A stretch of DNA of 64,000 nucleotides from contig NW_026516669.1 in assembly GCF_025766255.1 (NCBI RefSeq), positions 558,001-622,000 on the forward strand, in the 5' to 3' direction. Each line of letters opens with the position of its first letter. Position 1 is the first letter of the stretch. Source of the DNA: Zychaea mexicana. Taxonomy: Eukaryota > Mucoromycota > Mucoromycetes > Mucorales > Lichtheimiaceae. Shown one piece after another: positions 61,759 to 64,000 of this stretch. The position numbers were made by a program, and so were the translations under genes. The notes beneath the pieces are model-generated. The model saw only the letters and a list, made by a program, of their open reading frames with translations. It had not been told where the DNA came from and did not search any database.

Positions 61759-63656
61759 TTAATTAAACATGCTGCCAATATTGTTTATCAGCTCATTATA
61801 AATAAAAGTACAAGCCAGACTGCAAATATCACCGCAATGGTACTCAATTATTAAAAATATGTTGTATGGCATACGAAGATCATCTGTCCGAGATAATCCT
61901 GAACACCCCACGACTTCAATCTTTTTACTAGATCCTTCGATGATACGAAAAGCATTGATGCCTGCATTGGTGAGACTATAGATCCGTGAAACACGCAATA
62001 GCACCGAGCTTTCGACTTGTTCAAAATGCTCAAGGACAGCACCAGTAACACCTTTCACGGCTGTCAGTTCCAGATTCAGTATTTTGGTTTCCTCAAGTCG
62101 TTGTGCCCACACAATCCATCCTGCCTCTGTGAGAAAGTCGTCGACACTATTACTGTACGGTGATGTGCGGGTTCAAGCTTAATCTCCTGACTAGTGGGTG
62201 CTGTGATGGTTCGCACAACTACATTAGACCTTGGTTGTCGATGGGTATGTTCGTGAGACGCATTTTTTCAAGCTGTTGCAAACGTCGAAGCGGAGTAAGA
62301 TCGCAAAGAGGATTCTCGCTGAACATGTGAAGGAAATTTCGCAAGGAAAGTATACGGAGCCGTTGCAGCGTACCGATGGTTGCGATAATGCTGTTCAGAT
62401 ACTGCGTTATTCCAGCGCGATTTCCAACTTCCAAGATCTCATTTTGTTGCTGCATGAGCAAAATCTGGGACCAATCTTCGCTTGACATACCAGTGATGTC
62501 CGTCAACCCCAAACTTGTCAGCTGTGTGAATTGGTTGCGTGCCAAGACATCCCAGCAATGAATATCAGAAAGACCACAGGCGACTATACGTAAATGTTCT
62601 AGTATCGGCTGCGATTTTACTACTATCGGCATGATCCTCTCGTGTCCCTTGCCGTTGAATAGCAGTTCATAAGCCATACTGCCTTCCTCGCCATCATTCG
62701 ATGCTTTCCTTTCAGTTACTTAATATAAGCACTCGTGCTTCTTGATAGTGAAATCCATCTGTCTGCTATGACTGGTTCGCTGCATTCCCACATAATGTAG
62801 CGTAATAGAGGTCACAGCTCATAAGCTGTATAGATGTTGGTTGGAGATACGTTGTTGAATCGTGAGTAAGGCGATAATATCAAGTACTTGATGTGGGAGC
62901 AACGCTGCAATAAGGGACGGATCCGGTATTTAAAACTGAGAACACCGTCCAGTCTTAAGAAGATAATGTTGTGTATCGGTGGCCTTTTGTGTCTGCTTCT
63001 GCCATCAACTTGTTCAAGAGTAGCGTCTGATAAGTTAGTGCGGCCATCAAACATCACTGAAAGATGCGTTAATGACGGCAAGAAGTCCAGTAGCGTTGGC
63101 AGCGAGATATCGCAAGTGTGAAATGAAATCGTCAGAGCAGTTAGCGTATGCGAAAAATATCTGATGATACCTGGCAGTAACGTGCTACTGTCGAAAATAG
63201 GTTGTAATTGTTTGCTATGCACATGGTTGCTGATGTCTTATTTTTTTTTATTGAAAACAAAGAAAAAGCTTTAGTATATCTTTTGCGCATAAGCAGTAGT
63301 AAGTACTACCGAATACGCGATCCTCTTAACGCAAAAAAAAAGAGTATCGTTTTACTTCACCAAGGAAGCGAATGCTGTATCTTCGCCAAGCAAGTCGTTC
63401 CAGTACTTTATACGTGGCTTGAAATTTGATGTATACTGATTCGACTTGTTGTCCCAAACATTGAAGCATCGCGTCGCTCCTTTTGTTCCATGCATCAGGC
63501 GAGATTCCCACCAGTGTCCACAGGGCTGTCTGGTAAGTGGGGATCGCGTATAACCAGCGGCGACATACTTTCACACATTCGACACAGCCCGCTGTCCGAT
63601 AAACGAGAAGATGTACTGAATGATTCGGGAGGCAAAATCGAGATCAAATCAGTCAT
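61759..63656 (-). pseudogene. F-box/LRR gene broken by two frameshifts in the F-box
   Basis: Downstream exons splice well: complement(61759..62152, 62223..62678, 62816..63236, 63361..about 63575) with GT-AG introns, and carry LRR-like text (LTHLSVMFDGRTN, ILEHLRIVACGLSDI, LRILSLRNFL). The F-box at the start reads in three frames: MTDLISILPPE from the ATG at 63656, then IIQYIFSFIGQRAVSNV, then KVCRRWLYAIPTYQTALW. Joined in sense this is a normal F-box, so one base was lost in an A run (CCCGAATC) and a GT was gained in a GTGTG run. Related in type to the intact gene at 13.5 kb, but without the N-terminal TPR. Either a recent pseudogene or two homopolymer-type assembly errors. Confidence 0.65.
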
Positions 63657-64000
63657 ATTACGTGTATGTGAAAGGGGACGCGCGAAAAGAAATTTGGCAC
63701 GAGGCTTTTAATCGAACAAAGCCTGTATAAATTTGGAAAAGGAGGACCCTGAAGATTGATCTATTGTAACCACCAGTAACTTCATTAAATCTATGCTATC
63801 ATAGCGATACGCAGATACACATTAGAACAGGCTCTTTCTAAAACCATCGACTTCTCGATACGAAGGAAAAGGCTTCAATCAATACTCGGGTTTATTGTTT
63901 GCGAGCCGCAAAAGTCATATATAAGTAACGAATCGCTTGGCCTGGAAAACACAGCATCCCTGTGTGTGTGTGTGGGTGCGTGCATGTTTTGGTAGAGCAA
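63657..64000. other. Right edge, no gene seen
   Basis: Upstream flank of the F-box relic. A short TG run at 63962-63974. No open frame of note before the window ends. Confidence 0.4.

Overview
Organism: a fungal nuclear contig, most likely an early-diverging fungus of the Mucoromycota/Mucorales type. The signs are many short GT-AG introns (50-110 nt), fungus-specific families (Opy2-like, SUR7/PalI-like, Whi3-like, allantoate-permease-type MFS), F-box/TPR/LRR proteins of the kind expanded in Mucorales, an HP1-type chromodomain protein and a voltage-gated proton channel. The phylum is an inference. No bacterial operon, rRNA, tRNA or CRISPR array was seen. Exon structures were worked out by hand from splice signals; every spliced model below closes in frame except the degenerate F-box gene at the right end. 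Layout: 0.3-3.3 kb, two cell-surface membrane proteins (Opy2-like, SUR7/PalI-like). 3.3-6.1 kb, AT-rich spacer. 6.1-10.2 kb, a BTB protein and a CS-domain + Sel1-repeat tail-anchored protein. 10.2-13.5 kb, gene-poor with one orphan ORF. 13.5-18.6 kb, a TPR/F-box/LRR protein convergent with a mitochondrial m-AAA protease. 18.6-28 kb, a gene-poor island with decayed coding relics and a nested tandem-repeat array (32-bp units inside about 342-bp units). 28-36.3 kb, an RNA-binding Whi3-like protein, a CHY zinc-finger protein with two RWD-like modules, and an SR-type RRM protein. 36.5-41.7 kb, an apparent fusion of an RGS domain to an AMID-type flavoprotein, then an organic-anion MFS permease. 43-47.8 kb, an orphan 440-aa protein divergent from a 13-exon mitochondrial AIF homologue. 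47.9-51 kb, two tandem short-chain dehydrogenases, the second apparently needing a 2-nt micro-exon. 51.1-60.2 kb, an HP1-like protein, DNA polymerase alpha B subunit and PRMT3 sharing a 229-bp divergent promoter, and a voltage-gated proton channel. 61.8-63.7 kb, a frameshifted F-box/LRR gene. Working together: there is no biosynthetic cluster. Most genes are housekeeping (mitochondrial quality control and redox, RNA binding and splicing, chromatin, replication, protein methylation, membrane signalling). The most unusual items are the RGS-flavoprotein fusion, the 2-nt micro-exon, and the repeat/relic island.
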